DNA from: Marchantia polymorpha subsp. ruderalis
Taxonomy: Eukaryota > Streptophyta > Marchantiopsida > Marchantiales > Marchantiaceae
Length of the DNA: 64,000 nt
NCBI GenBank assembly: GCA_037833965.1
Contig: AP031352.1
Coordinates: forward strand, 2,026,501 to 2,090,500
Direction: 5' to 3'
Shown: piece after piece, positions 53,967 to 63,422 of the stretch
Layout of the letters: the number at the start of each line of letters is the position of its first letter
Numbering within the stretch: the first letter of the stretch is position 1
Notes under the pieces: generated by a model
The model's database searches: none
Told to the model about the DNA's origin: nothing
What the model saw: the letters and a program-made list of their open reading frames with translations, nothing else
Program-made: the position numbers and the translations under genes

Positions 53967-56807
53967 TCACATGTGGTATTTCTTCAACCGCCACCCGTTC
54001 ACTCGGGTGCCTAACAAATCGCCGGCCAGGTCCGCAAGTTGGATGGATCCATTCGGGAAGACTTCGACAACCCTGTAAGGTCCCATCCACCTTAGGTGCA
54101 GTTTGCCTGGGAATCTGGCATGCCTGCTGTCGTAGAGTAATGCCAAATCACCCGCCTGCAGGAGTACCGGTTTGATCTTTTTATCGTATCTCTCCTTTCG
54201 ACGGAGTTGGATTTTCCTGGTGCGATCTTCGGCGTCTCTTCTCCTCTCATCCAGCAGCGTGACCTCCTGTAACCTGTAGAGCTGACTCTCCTCTGCGCCC
54301 ATCCTCTGCAAATCCAACGTTCGTTGGGTGGGTACTTCAAATTCGATCGGGAGGATCGGGTGTTGCCCATACACCAGAAAGTATGGTGTCTGTTTGGTCG
54401 TGATCTTCTCAGCTGTGCGGTACGCCCATAGAGCGGCTGCTAGCTTCGTATCCCAGTCGTGAGCGTGATTCACCGTGACCTTGAGTAGTATTTTACACAG
54501 CAGACCATTGGACTTCTCCGTCAGTCCATTTGCCTTGGGATTGTATGGAGTAGTCTTCCGGTGCCTGATGTGGAAGTACCGTGTCAGATCTTCGATGATC
54601 TGATTCAGAAAATGCGTGCCCCGGTCGCTGACTAGCTCTAAGGGACATCCGTAGCGTGTGATGATCGACTCAAACAAGAATGCTGCCACTGTGGCAGCAT
54701 CATCCCTTCTGGTGGCCCTGGCCTCTACCATTTTGGTGGCGTAGTCCGTTGCTACCAGAATGTAGCGCCTTCGTGTACTTCTAGTCACTGGTTGTATCGG
54801 CCCTACAAAGTCAATACCCCACTTTTCGAAAGGTGCTAGAGGCATGATGGGAGTCAGGGGCCATCGTGTTGTAGGCGTTGGTCTCCCCGTCCTCTGGCAA
54901 CTGTCGCACTTGCGGATGTAATCGAGAACATCCTTAAACATGGTCGGCCACCAATACCCCGCATTTAGGATCTTTGTGACCGTGTTCCTGGTGGCATAGT
55001 GTCCACCCGCCTCCTCTGTATGCATCGCACTCACTATTCTTGGTACTTCTGATCCCTCCAGGCATCTGCATAAGCGCTCATCTGCCATCTTCTTGAACAA
55101 AACCCCCTGCTGGAGTTGGTACGGGCCTGCCTTATGAATAAAGACAGTTCGCTGTTCCAAATCCATGCCTTCGGGACACTGGAGAGTTAGCAGATATCGA
55201 TATAGGTCGGCATAGCGGGACTCATGTCCTGCAGACAACTGAAATAACTCTTCATCTGGAAAATCGTCCACCAATTCCTCCTCTGTCGGCTGGGTCCATA
55301 ATCGGGACAAGTAGTCCGCATTTTTGTGGTGCGCCCCTTTCCTGGTCTGGACTGTGTAGGTGAACTCTTGTAGTAACAACACCCACCTGGCGATCCGACC
55401 GGATAGGTCGGCTTTCTTGACTAGGTGTTGCAATGCGTAGTGGTCCACATGGAACACAAACTCGTAGCAGATTAGGTAGTGACGGAACTTTTTACAGGAG
55501 TACACCATCCCCAACGCTTTTCTCTCCGTCGTGGTGTACTTCCGCTCTGCTAGAGACAGCTGTCGGCTCGCGAAGTAGATCGGGTAGTCCTTTTTGTTGT
55601 CATCCTTTTGACTCAGTACTACACCGATGGCGAATGCCGATGTGTCAACGTAAACATGGAATGGTCGATTCCAGTCTGGACTCCTTAGTACGGGAGCAGT
55701 CGTGAGTTTTGCTTTCAGAGCCTCAAATGCTGACTGCTGGTTCGCACCCCAAGCATAAGGCTCGTCCTTCTTCAACAACTTGGTCAGGTCCGCCGCCAGT
55801 ATTGCATACATGTGTATGAATCTTCGGTAGTAGCTCACATGACCCAGGAATGCTCGCAGCTCTCTTAGATTCGTGGGTGGCTCAAGCTCGAGTATAACCT
55901 TGACCTTCTCGATGTCCACCGCAATGCCGTCTGCCGAGACCCGATGACCCAACAAGATCCCACTAGTCATGAAGAAAAAGCACTTCTCGGGATGCAGTGA
56001 TAAACTGCTCTCTCTACATTTATCGAAGGTCTGCTTCAAGTGACTTAGGTGTTCAGACCGCTTCCCAAAGACACAGAAGTCATCTATGAATATTTCCAGG
56101 AACTTCCTCAGTTGTTCCTGAAAGATATTGGTCATCATCCGTTGAAAGGTGGCAGGCGCGTTGCACAGACCGAAGGGCATCTTGTGGTATGCGTAAGTTC
56201 CCCAGTCGGTTGTGAACGTAGTTTTATCCTTGTCCTGTTCACGGATAGACACCTGATTGTAACCTGAGAACCCATCCAGGAAGCTATAACATTCATGTCC
56301 TGCGACATGATCTAGAATGGCATCCGTGAATGGTAACGGGTGATGATCCTTGCGTGTTGCTGCATTCAACTTCCGGAAATCCTGACACACTCGTATCTTA
56401 CCCGTCAACTTCTTGGGTACGATAACAATCGGCGACACCCACTCACTGCTGAGCACAGGGTAAATAATACCAGCACTCAAGTACTTATCTATCTCCTCTT
56501 TCACTAGCAAGGAGTACTTTGGGTTGAGGCGATACTGGCGCTGTCGTATGGGTACTGAGTCGTCCAGTAAATCGATACGGTGTTCCCCATACCGTGCAGG
56601 TATCCCCTTCATGTCTTCAATCTTCCAGGCGAAGACGTCGACATAATGGCTAAGGAATGCCTGTACTTTCCTTAGCTCGTCTCCTCTCACTGCGCTTGAT
56701 ACCTTCAAGCACTTGCCGGGACTGAGTTGTACTTCGTGACAGTCACTAGGGTCGACAATGCCCTCAGTGTGACTCGTCTCACTCCTTCCCAGTCCCACAG
56801 TTAATTG
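53967..56807 (-). CDS. Pol: reverse transcriptase, RNase H, integrase
   Basis: 943 residues are counted from GTG at 56798, but the frame is continuous with the protease frame through the TAG at 56810-56808, so the real product is probably a read-through fusion. RT (about 90-290) has FLDGFSGYNQV, MPFGLCNAPATFQR and the catalytic FIDDF (Asp239, Asp240), the Athila-like form of YxDD. RNase H spans about 380-500 (YVDTSAFAIG, TTERKALG, NADYLSRL). Integrase has the HHCC zinc site (His593, His600, Cys631, Cys634), the DDE triad (Asp663, Asp725, Glu761) and a GPY/F-like module (WMGPYRVVEVFPNG, about 903). No chromodomain follows. The frame is uninterrupted, which suggests recent activity. Confidence 0.95.
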   Translation of the reverse strand, partial: QLTVGLGRSETSHTEGIVDPSDCHEVQLSPGKCLKVSSAVRGDELRKVQAFLSHYVDVFAWKIEDMKGIPARYGEHRIDLLDDSVPIRQRQYRLNPKYSLLVKEEIDKYLSAGIIYPVLSSEWVSPIVIVPKKLTGKIRVCQDFRKLNAATRKDHHPLPFTDAILDHVAGHECYSFLDGFSGYNQVSIREQDKDKTTFTTDWGTYAYHKMPFGLCNAPATFQRMMTNIFQEQLRKFLEIFIDDFCVFGKRSEHLSHLKQTFDKCRESSLSLHPEKCFFFMTSGILLGHRVSADGIAVDIEKVKVILELEPPTNLRELRAFLGHVSYYRRFIHMYAILAADLTKLLKKDEPYAWGANQQSAFEALKAKLTTAPVLRSPDWNRPFHVYVDTSAFAIGVVLSQKDDNKKDYPIYFASRQLSLAERKYTTTERKALGMVYSCKKFRHYLICYEFVFHVDHYALQHLVKKADLSGRIARWVLLLQEFTYTVQTRKGAHHKNADYLSRLWTQPTEEELVDDFPDEELFQLSAGHESRYADLYRYLLTLQCPEGMDLEQRTVFIHKAGPYQLQQGVLFKKMADERLCRCLEGSEVPRIVSAMHTEEAGGHYATRNTVTKILNAGYWWPTMFKDVLDYIRKCDSCQRTGRPTPTTRWPLTPIMPLAPFEKWGIDFVGPIQPVTRSTRRRYILVATDYATKMVEARATRRDDAATVAAFLFESIITRYGCPLELVSDRGTHFLNQIIEDLTRYFHIRHRKTTPYNPKANGLTEKSNGLLCKILLKVTVNHAHDWDTKLAAALWAYRTAEKITTKQTPYFLVYGQHPILPIEFEVPTQRTLDLQRMGAEESQLYRLQEVTLLDERRRDAEDRTRKIQLRRKERYDKKIKPVLLQAGDLALLYDSRHARFPGKLHLRWMGPYRVVEVFPNGSIQLADLAGDLLGTRVNGWRLKKYHM

Positions 56808-56810
56808 CTA
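56802..56810 (-). promoter_or_regulatory. Possible read-through stop UAG-CAA-UUA between protease and RT
   Basis: Minus strand TAG (56810-56808), CAA, TTA, then ACT GTG GGA into RT, all in one frame. The six bases after the stop match the CAR-YYA type leaky-stop context known from tobamovirus replicase. A decayed CAG codon is the alternative. Confidence 0.5.
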
Positions 56811-58064
56811 TTCGTCTTCCGGCTGAATAGCTTCCGGCTCTTCTTCTTCTCCCACCGAACAGCAGGCAACGAATCCCACGAAGTAATCGGATTCGGTACC
56901 ACTGGAATCCGATCGCGCGGTCGACTCACTGTCCTCGCCCGATGTGTAACCTGCACTTGTCGATGGGGTCTCTCCTTCGTGCCTGACCCTATTCCAGGGC
57001 ACCGTAATGGTTTTGGTCGGTTCCGAAGGATGGGGAAACTTAAGGCGATGCCTTCGCCAATCACATCTGACTTGTGCACCATATAGCCATGGTCGCCCGA
57101 GCAGAACGTCATAGCCCTGCTTCATCATCGGTTGAAGGATGATATACGTCAACCGAAAGTCCGCACCCCCGATGATTGTCTTGACATTGCGCAGCATACC
57201 TGCAGGCATTCTCCGCGTCTGATCCGCTAATCTCAACACACGCTTCGAGGGTTCGTATTGACTTAACCCCAAGGCCCTCGCTGTATCCTCCGTCATTATG
57301 TTGACTCCTGATCCAGAGTCGATTGGCACTCTGCGTACACAACACCCTGCGATTTCCACATCGATCTCGGGTGGCCCTTGGTCTTCGCTCTCCACTTGAT
57401 ATACTTGAGAGGATGTGGATGCGCGCGGCTTCCGCGGATGCCGTAGCGAAAGCATCAACATTCTCCGATACGTCTTATTGTCCTCCAAGAGCTGCTTGAA
57501 CGTGATGTTCACTTTTCGACTCCCGAGATCTTCAACCAAGTCATAGTGGGCGCGTTGGGTCGCCGGGGTCGGCGACGCTCTGCGAGGTTCCACGGTGGCT
57601 GCCAACTTCGCCCCAAGGGAGGATGTCAAGTCTGGCCGCGGTGGGTCCTTTTGCGTGCGGATCGCTTCCTTCAACAGGTTGGTTACCTCGTTGCGGATAT
57701 CCGGAGCATAGTCCCGTTTCAGTAGGCGCACTGGCTCGTCCTCGACTGCTGTCTGGGGGCGCACTGCTGGTGCCTCTCGCGTAGCCGAAGACTTCCGAGC
57801 AGGTCGCAAGTCGGACTTGCTGGATGTCTTCTCCTTTCCTTTTCCCGTCCGGTCGTCGGTTCTCCGTTCGTGCTTGCGAGTGTCACGCTCTTGCTCCTTC
57901 GATTTCTTGGAACTACGAGTTTCGACCCGTGCGCACATAACCTCTTCAGCCGGCCATTCTTCGTCTTCGCCATCCCCGTCTGAACCTACTTCGACCTGGT
58001 TAACTTGCACGTCCTCCTTGGCAGGAGTGTTCACAAATCGTACCGCTGGCCGAGGGACTGGTGG
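56808..58064 (-). CDS. Protease region of the composite element
   Basis: An open frame continues the Gag frame after TAG 58067-58065 and ends at TAG 56810-56808. The first half is a charged linker. The aspartic protease follows, with DSGSG at about residue 239 (counting from the ATG at 58034) and the LLGRPWL flap-distal motif. Homologous DNA at the left edge of the window (element 1) is fused to Gag without a stop, so this segment is probably the C-terminal part of a Gag-PR protein cut off here by a nonsense change. The ATG at 58034 is not preceded by any sign of an independent promoter. Confidence 0.8.
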   Translation of the reverse strand, partial: PPVPRPAVRFVNTPAKEDVQVNQVEVGSDGDGEDEEWPAEEVMCARVETRSSKKSKEQERDTRKHERRTDDRTGKGKEKTSSKSDLRPARKSSATREAPAVRPQTAVEDEPVRLLKRDYAPDIRNEVTNLLKEAIRTQKDPPRPDLTSSLGAKLAATVEPRRASPTPATQRAHYDLVEDLGSRKVNITFKQLLEDNKTYRRMLMLSLRHPRKPRASTSSQVYQVESEDQGPPEIDVEIAGCCVRRVPIDSGSGVNIMTEDTARALGLSQYEPSKRVLRLADQTRRMPAGMLRNVKTIIGGADFRLTYIILQPMMKQGYDVLLGRPWLYGAQVRCDWRRHRLKFPHPSEPTKTITVPWNRVRHEGETPSTSAGYTSGEDSESTARSDSSGTESDYFVGFVACCSVGEEEEPEAIQPEDE

Positions 58065-59639
58065 CTAATCACACTCTGGCGCAGTATGCCCGATCTTCTT
58101 GCAATTACTACATGTCGGAGCATAATCGTTTCGCCTCTTTGGATGGGGACACTGCGGTGAGAAGTGCCCAACTTCCCCGCAATTATAACAAGCTCGCGGT
58201 GGCGGTGGGTCAAACGTCCCTGGAGGTGCTCTCCGCCTCACGGGTACTGTAGTGGCCCGATCCACCGGAATATATCGTGGGACTTGCATTGCTGAAACTG
58301 TAGGAGGGGTAGGAACCGACTGGACGGCGTAGGCTGTCTCTTCGCTAGCCTCTCCATAGTACTGAGGGTGCTCTCCATAGTACGGTTGCGCCCACTCTAC
58401 TGCGTTGACTGGATATGACGGACGGGTGGTAAGGCACTCGGTGTTTGCATGTCCCACCGCCCCGCATGTAGTACACCATAAGTTCGCTCGCACTCTCCCG
58501 GGTGATTTTCGGCGATCATGCCCGCCTACCACTTGAACCTTGAGATCGGCGAAGTCCTTCACAAGGGTCTCCATCTTCGAAGCTATATCTCCCGGCGCTC
58601 TGTCCGTAGTCACTCGTCGGATGCCCTTTTTCTTCGCTGACCCATGCTTCTTCCTCTTCTTCTCCTCCTCCGACGATGAGGTTTCCTCTTCTTCGGATGA
58701 AGAACGGTTCTCGTCCGAAGACGATTCCTCCGATGACGGAGTTGTACCTCTACGTCGTCTTCGCCCTCCCTTCGGTTTTCGCTCCTTCGACTCCCGTCTC
58801 TCTCTCCCTCTTCGGTTGAGAGTGGAAGTTTCGAAGGCTTCTGCCGATGCAATCACATCCTCAATAGTGTCGCACTTGCTGCGTCGGCAAAAAGTCTCCA
58901 TCTCCCGAGTTAAACCGGTCACGTACCAATCCACAGCTTGTTGTACCGAGAAAGGGGACCCTGGTCCTGTTTTCGGTATTCTGTCGAGGAGGTCCAGAAA
59001 TCTCTCAGTGTAGTCACGCAGACTCTCCTTCTTCTCTCGCTGCAAATTACGTAACTTTGTCAAAACCCGGCTGTCGTAGCCGAGCTCGCGGAAGCGGCGA
59101 AGGAACTTCTCCTTCAGCTGGGCCCATGTTGTCAACCCAGTCGGATCGATGCTCTCGTGATTGTACCAACTCCTCGCTTTCTTCCGCAGAAGGCTTGGAA
59201 AGATCCTTAGTCGGTCGTCGTCTGCGATCTCGCGATTGGCAATAGACACCGACTCGAACAACTTGATGTATGAATCTGCATCGTCGTCATCCCCACTCCC
59301 TTTGTACTTCGGGTAGGAATGTTTAGTAATCGGCTGAGGTAGCCGCACATTGGCTTGTCCGTCCGCCATCGGTGTGTCTGTCGACGGTTCTCGGGCGGTC
59401 GGTTCTACTTCACTAGGTGGGTCCGTGCAAGGAATATCTAGTAGAACTGTAAGCACCAAGTTTGGTTCCGAGTCGCCGAGGGTAGGTTCCCCAAGGGTGT
59501 CGGCCGAACTAGGCTTAGGTACTCTTTTTGGTGTTTTCTTGTTTTGACGCCGTGTCTCTTCCACGGCCTTCTCTGAATCTCGTCGGAACTTGCGGACAGC
59601 TCTAGCACTTAGGTTGCTCCCGCTAGCCCCAGTCGACAT
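58065..59639 (-). CDS. Gag of the composite element
   Basis: 524 residues from ATG 59639, 47 bp after the PBS. The capsid-type Gag domain (WAQLKEKFLRRFRELGYDSR, about 165-230) is followed by a basic and Ser/Glu-rich tract and three CCHC zinc knuckles (CTTCGAVGHANTEC, CYNCGEVGHFSPQC, CSNCKKIGHTAPEC). The frame ends ECD-TAG directly after the third knuckle. Element 1 has CAG at this codon and reads on into protease. The knuckles would bind genomic RNA, and the protein forms the particle. Confidence 0.92.
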   Translation of the reverse strand: MSTGASGSNLSARAVRKFRRDSEKAVEETRRQNKKTPKRVPKPSSADTLGEPTLGDSEPNLVLTVLLDIPCTDPPSEVEPTAREPSTDTPMADGQANVRLPQPITKHSYPKYKGSGDDDDADSYIKLFESVSIANREIADDDRLRIFPSLLRKKARSWYNHESIDPTGLTTWAQLKEKFLRRFRELGYDSRVLTKLRNLQREKKESLRDYTERFLDLLDRIPKTGPGSPFSVQQAVDWYVTGLTREMETFCRRSKCDTIEDVIASAEAFETSTLNRRGRERRESKERKPKGGRRRRRGTTPSSEESSSDENRSSSEEEETSSSEEEKKRKKHGSAKKKGIRRVTTDRAPGDIASKMETLVKDFADLKVQVVGGHDRRKSPGRVRANLWCTTCGAVGHANTECLTTRPSYPVNAVEWAQPYYGEHPQYYGEASEETAYAVQSVPTPPTVSAMQVPRYIPVDRATTVPVRRRAPPGTFDPPPPRACYNCGEVGHFSPQCPHPKRRNDYAPTCSNCKKIGHTAPECD

Positions 59640-59685
59640 TCACCGAGCATGGCTGCTCGTAAAAACCCCGGTGTTGACGCAACTG

Positions 59686-59703
59686 TCCCCGGCAGCGGCG
59701 CCA
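59686..59703 (-). other. Primer binding site of the composite element (tRNA-Asp type)
   Basis: Minus strand TGGCGCCGCTGCCGGGGA, 22 nt after the LTR-M end, identical to the other two PBS copies. Confidence 0.85.
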
Positions 59704-59725
59704 AAAAGAAGTTGTCGGCTTCTTA

Positions 59726-62700
59726 TGTAATAACCCACTAAAGGCTAAAACTGCAATATAGTGGTAGAAAGGTCGAACCCACAGGGACAGAGGAACACAC
59801 AGGGTACAAAGTGTCACGTTTTAACAGACTATTGAGGAGTTTGAATTCTCAGGCAACTGTCACTCCCAGAAATACTGCAAGTGTCCACTCGGAGCGCACT
59901 CGGAGGTCGCACAGTGCAGCGTAACACACACACACACACCTGAAACTACAGAAACACAACCCAGAGATCCGTTAGGACCTCTACTTCAAGATTTCAGGGG
60001 GAAAGTCTCTCACGAGCACACTCGGCAAAGCTGCGGGCAGTGACTTCCAACTCCGGCTTTTACAACGCTTCCACTAGCTTGCTGCTAGCGTAGGAAACCC
60101 GGTTTGGACTACCTACTTCGGATCGAAGTCACTCCTACGCGGTGAACAACACTCTCAACTCACAAAACGCGCAGAGAACACAGGTCCGCACTGAAGGACT
60201 CACTGAGAAACATTCCAGTAACACAACAACAGTCTATTGAAGAGTTTGAATTCTCAGGCACTTGTCATTCCCAGAAATACTACAGGGGTTACCCTCAAGG
60301 CACCTGCTGCAGCGTAACCTGAATTTACAACCAAGGCTTACACGAAGTAGCAAAACTTCACTTTGGCATTCAGGGGAAAAATCCCAAGGAGTACAATCAG
60401 AAAGAAACACTCGAAGGTGTAGGGGCGAAACTGTTCAAGTATCTAACTAGTCACTGGCTCTGAGCATCGGCAGTCACCCGCAGGTGCAGATCCGAACTAC
60501 TCAAGTCTCTAACCAATGTACTAGCTCTGAACATTCGGCCGAAGGCCTTCAGCTACAAAATGCGGAACGCTAAGTTGTAACTCCTCGTGCGTGGTGACAG
60601 AACTCAAGGACACAAACACGCAAAGGAAATGGGTTCCTGATCTGCACTTCTGATGGGAAAGAACCCCAGGCAAAACGCCTGGAACTATTTTATACCTTCT
60701 AAGTCCTACCTAACACTACACTGCACTACCATGGTGCGAGCCGCAACAGAACCTACACCTGAGGAGTCGGCGGCTGCCTTCCCCTCTAACTTACAACCTA
60801 AATCTAACCCTAACCCTAAATCTGAATCCTAAGCCTACTGTACAGAGCCGCCAGCGCCTTCCCACCCAAGATCTGAGGCGGAAAATTTGCAGGCAGGCGT
60901 GGCCGGCCGAGATCAACGGCCCCACAAAATTTCAGATCCATCCGACCGTCCATCGCAAAGATATGGGCCCCGCAAGATCTCTGAACCTAGGCCAAAATTC
61001 CTTCTCCAAAATCCGAGGACTGTGGGTTCCACGCGTCCTACACGCAAGCCGCTTACTCGCAGGCCGCCACTGCCACACCTGAACATTCTACATTCATGAC
61101 CACCCGATCCTCGCCGGAGGAAATCTCCTTCCGCGCACCGCCGAATGCGTCCAACCGCCAAAGACGCACTTCCACACCTTGTCAATCTCTAACAGTCACC
61201 CCGACGCCCATAACTCACGGATCCCTGCTTCGTTTGCAACGTTCTTGGGCTCGTTGGAACGAGCGTGTTGTGCTCTTTCCAACGAGCCCCTAACCAAGTC
61301 AAACGGATAAGAATTGAGAAAGTTATCACTGTTTTACTCTTCCGCCGAAGGCCTGCAACCGTCGAAGGCGTCCGTCCGCGCATCGGACAAAAGTCGATCT
61401 CCCTACCTCCGAAGGCGGAATTCCCGGAAGCGTAACCCCGAAGGCGAACATCTAGGGCCGAAGGAGAACGTCTACGTATCTTCCGATAGTCCTAACTCCC
61501 TAAATTCCCATCCGTCCCAGGCGTTCTTGGGCTCGTTGGAACGAGCGTCGCGAGCTCTTTCCAACGAGACCCTAAGCACCGCAAACCATTAAGAATTGAA
61601 AACACTATGTCAATTTTACCCTTCCGCCGAAGGCCTGCCTGTGCACAGGCCGCCTACTTGCAACCCGCCTGTGCACAGGCGTCCGCGTCGTCAGCCGTCC
61701 GCGTCGTCAGCCGCCCCTCTAAGTGTTAACGCCGAAGGCCCCTCTAAATGTTAGCACCGAAGGCCCTCCATATCAGAAACTTCCGCCGCTTCTAACTCGG
61801 TGATGCCTCATCCGTTTCAAGAGATCTTGGTCTCGTTGGAACCAGCTCGTCGAGTTCTTTCCAACGAGACCCGAATCAAGTCAAACCGCTAAGAATTGAG
61901 AAAGTTATGTCGGTTTTACTCTTCCGCCGAAGGCGTTCGCCTATCCACAGTCCGTCCGCGGCGATGACCTGGCTGTCCGCAGCGCTGACCTGGCCGTCCG
62001 CGGCGCTGACTTGTCCGTCCGCGGCGATGACCTGGCGCAGAAGGCGCCGTACACTTTCTACCTCACAAGGCGCATTTCTAGGGCCCAAGGCGGATTTCCC
62101 GCCGACGCCGAAGCGCCTGTGCACAGGCGGCACGTGTGGAGGTGGCCTGTGCACAGGCGACCTGTGCACAGGCGAACTTCCTTCGTCCGCGCATAGGACA
62201 AAACTTTCTTCGCCTGTGCACAGGCGGAAAGTTGAGTATCTTGCGACCTTCATAACTCCCGGAATTCTCCTCCGTTCGTGGCGTTCTTGGGCTCGTTAGA
62301 ATCAGCGCGTCAAGCTCTTTCCAACGAGACCCTAACCAAGTCGAGGCGTTGCGCATTGAGAAAGTTATGAGGGTTTCACTCTTCCGCCGAATGCACTCTC
62401 CCGTATCGCCGAAGGCGTTGACCCGAAGGCGTTGACCGAAGGCGTCTACCGCCCAAGGCGCATCTTCCGGCGGTTCTTCCGCCCAAGGCGCATCTTCCGG
62501 CGGTTCTTCCGCCGAAGGCGTACCGCCAAAGTCGCTCTACCGCCGAAGGCCCCCCCATCAGTAACTTCCGACACTCATAACTCAGTGACCTCTCATCCGT
62601 TTCACAAGTTATTGGTCTCGTTAGAACGAGCGTCGCGAGCTCTTTGCAACAAGACCCGAAGCAACTCAAGACGTTACGAATTGAGAAAGTTATGAGTGAT

Positions 62701-62915
62701 CTACCGCCGAAGGTGCTCGAAGCTGATCCTGCAGCATGAACCGCCCGTTCCGTCCCAAGCGTCCCACTGTGGCCTAAGCCCAAAACCCCTTGACTGTCCT
62801 CGATCCTCTTTTTACTCTGGTTTCGCGTACCGATTACTATTTACAGCTGCTGCCGCGGTACTTACTATTCAAAAATGTTTTAGTTCCGACAAAAAACAAA
62901 AAGTGGGTTACCACA
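59726..62915 (-). mobile_element. LTR-M: middle LTR, short form without the ORF
   Basis: 3,190 bp, TGTGGTAACCCAC (62915) to GGGTTATTACA (59726) on the minus strand. R-U5 is almost the same as in LTR-L, but U3 lacks the ORF. At 60740-61060 it has the same replacement segment as LTR-S, followed by five hairpin modules (61205-62700). It serves both as 5' LTR of the intact interior and as 3' LTR of the deleted interior to its right. Confidence 0.9.
61205..62700 (-). repeat. Five-copy array of a hairpin module in LTR-M U3
   Basis: Units lie near 61205-61330, 61490-61620, 61795-61920, 62250-62390 and 62575-62700. Each has an ATAAC edge, a core CTCGTTGGAA...TTCCAACGAG type hairpin enclosing GAGCTC, and an ATTGAGAAAGTTAT edge. 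Palindromes such as CGCCTGTGCACAGGCG (61666-61681) lie between units. One or two units occur in the other LTRs. Confidence 0.65.
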
Positions 62916-63422
62916 TGCTCCCCTCCTCAATTGTGAGCGACCTCGCGAACAGTTTAGAAATGATATTTCAAATTGGAGTTCACTCTGGTGCCCAACAACT
63001 GCAATGACAGATCCGGCAGTTCTCTGTTAAGTGGTGTAGGGATCTCCTATCCCTGTCTTTGGAATTCGGTCTAACAGATCTTGAAACTGCTCAGTGTAGT
63101 CACAAAAATTTTTCTTCTTCCCTCTCTGAAAATTTTGAAGCTTGGACAGGATTCGGATGTAATCGCCAAGCTCTCGATCTGTGCAACAACTTCGCGCATC
63201 GTTGAGAGTAAGTGTCAATCTCGTCAGGTGCTCTACTTTTGTGATTGAACCAACTCCGGACCTTCTTGCGCAAGAAATTGGAAAAAATCCGTAGCCTATC
63301 ACCATCGCACTCTTCTTTGTTGGTGATAGCAATTGATATTGATCATGCATTTCTGCACACGTACTCTTGTGTTGACGCTCTATCCCCGGCAGCGGCGCCA
63401 AAAAGAAGTTGTCGGCTTCTTA
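62916..63422 (-). pseudogene. Deleted retroelement interior with gag remnant
   Basis: Between LTR-R and LTR-M only about 507 bp of interior remain: PBS 63383-63400, a decayed piece of gag's middle (about 63030-63340, matching SIANRE...DRLRIF and DYTERF-DLLDRIPKTG with frameshifts), then a jump to the PPT end (minus strand TGAGGAGGGGAGCA at 62916-62929). It is a non-autonomous deletion derivative. Confidence 0.75.
63383..63400 (-). other. Primer binding site of the deleted interior
   Basis: Minus strand TGGCGCCGCTGCCGGGGA, again 22 nt from the LTR end at 63423. Confidence 0.85.

Noticed and set aside
58065-58067. TAG after Gag as a second programmed stop
   Set aside because: Element 1 has CAG here, the following bases (CCACCA) do not fit the known leaky contexts, and CAG-to-TAG decay is common in this family.
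61638-62220. Regularly recurring palindromes as a CRISPR array
   Set aside because: Spacing is irregular, spacers are themselves repeats, the DNA is from a plant nucleus, and the motif is also within coding sequence.
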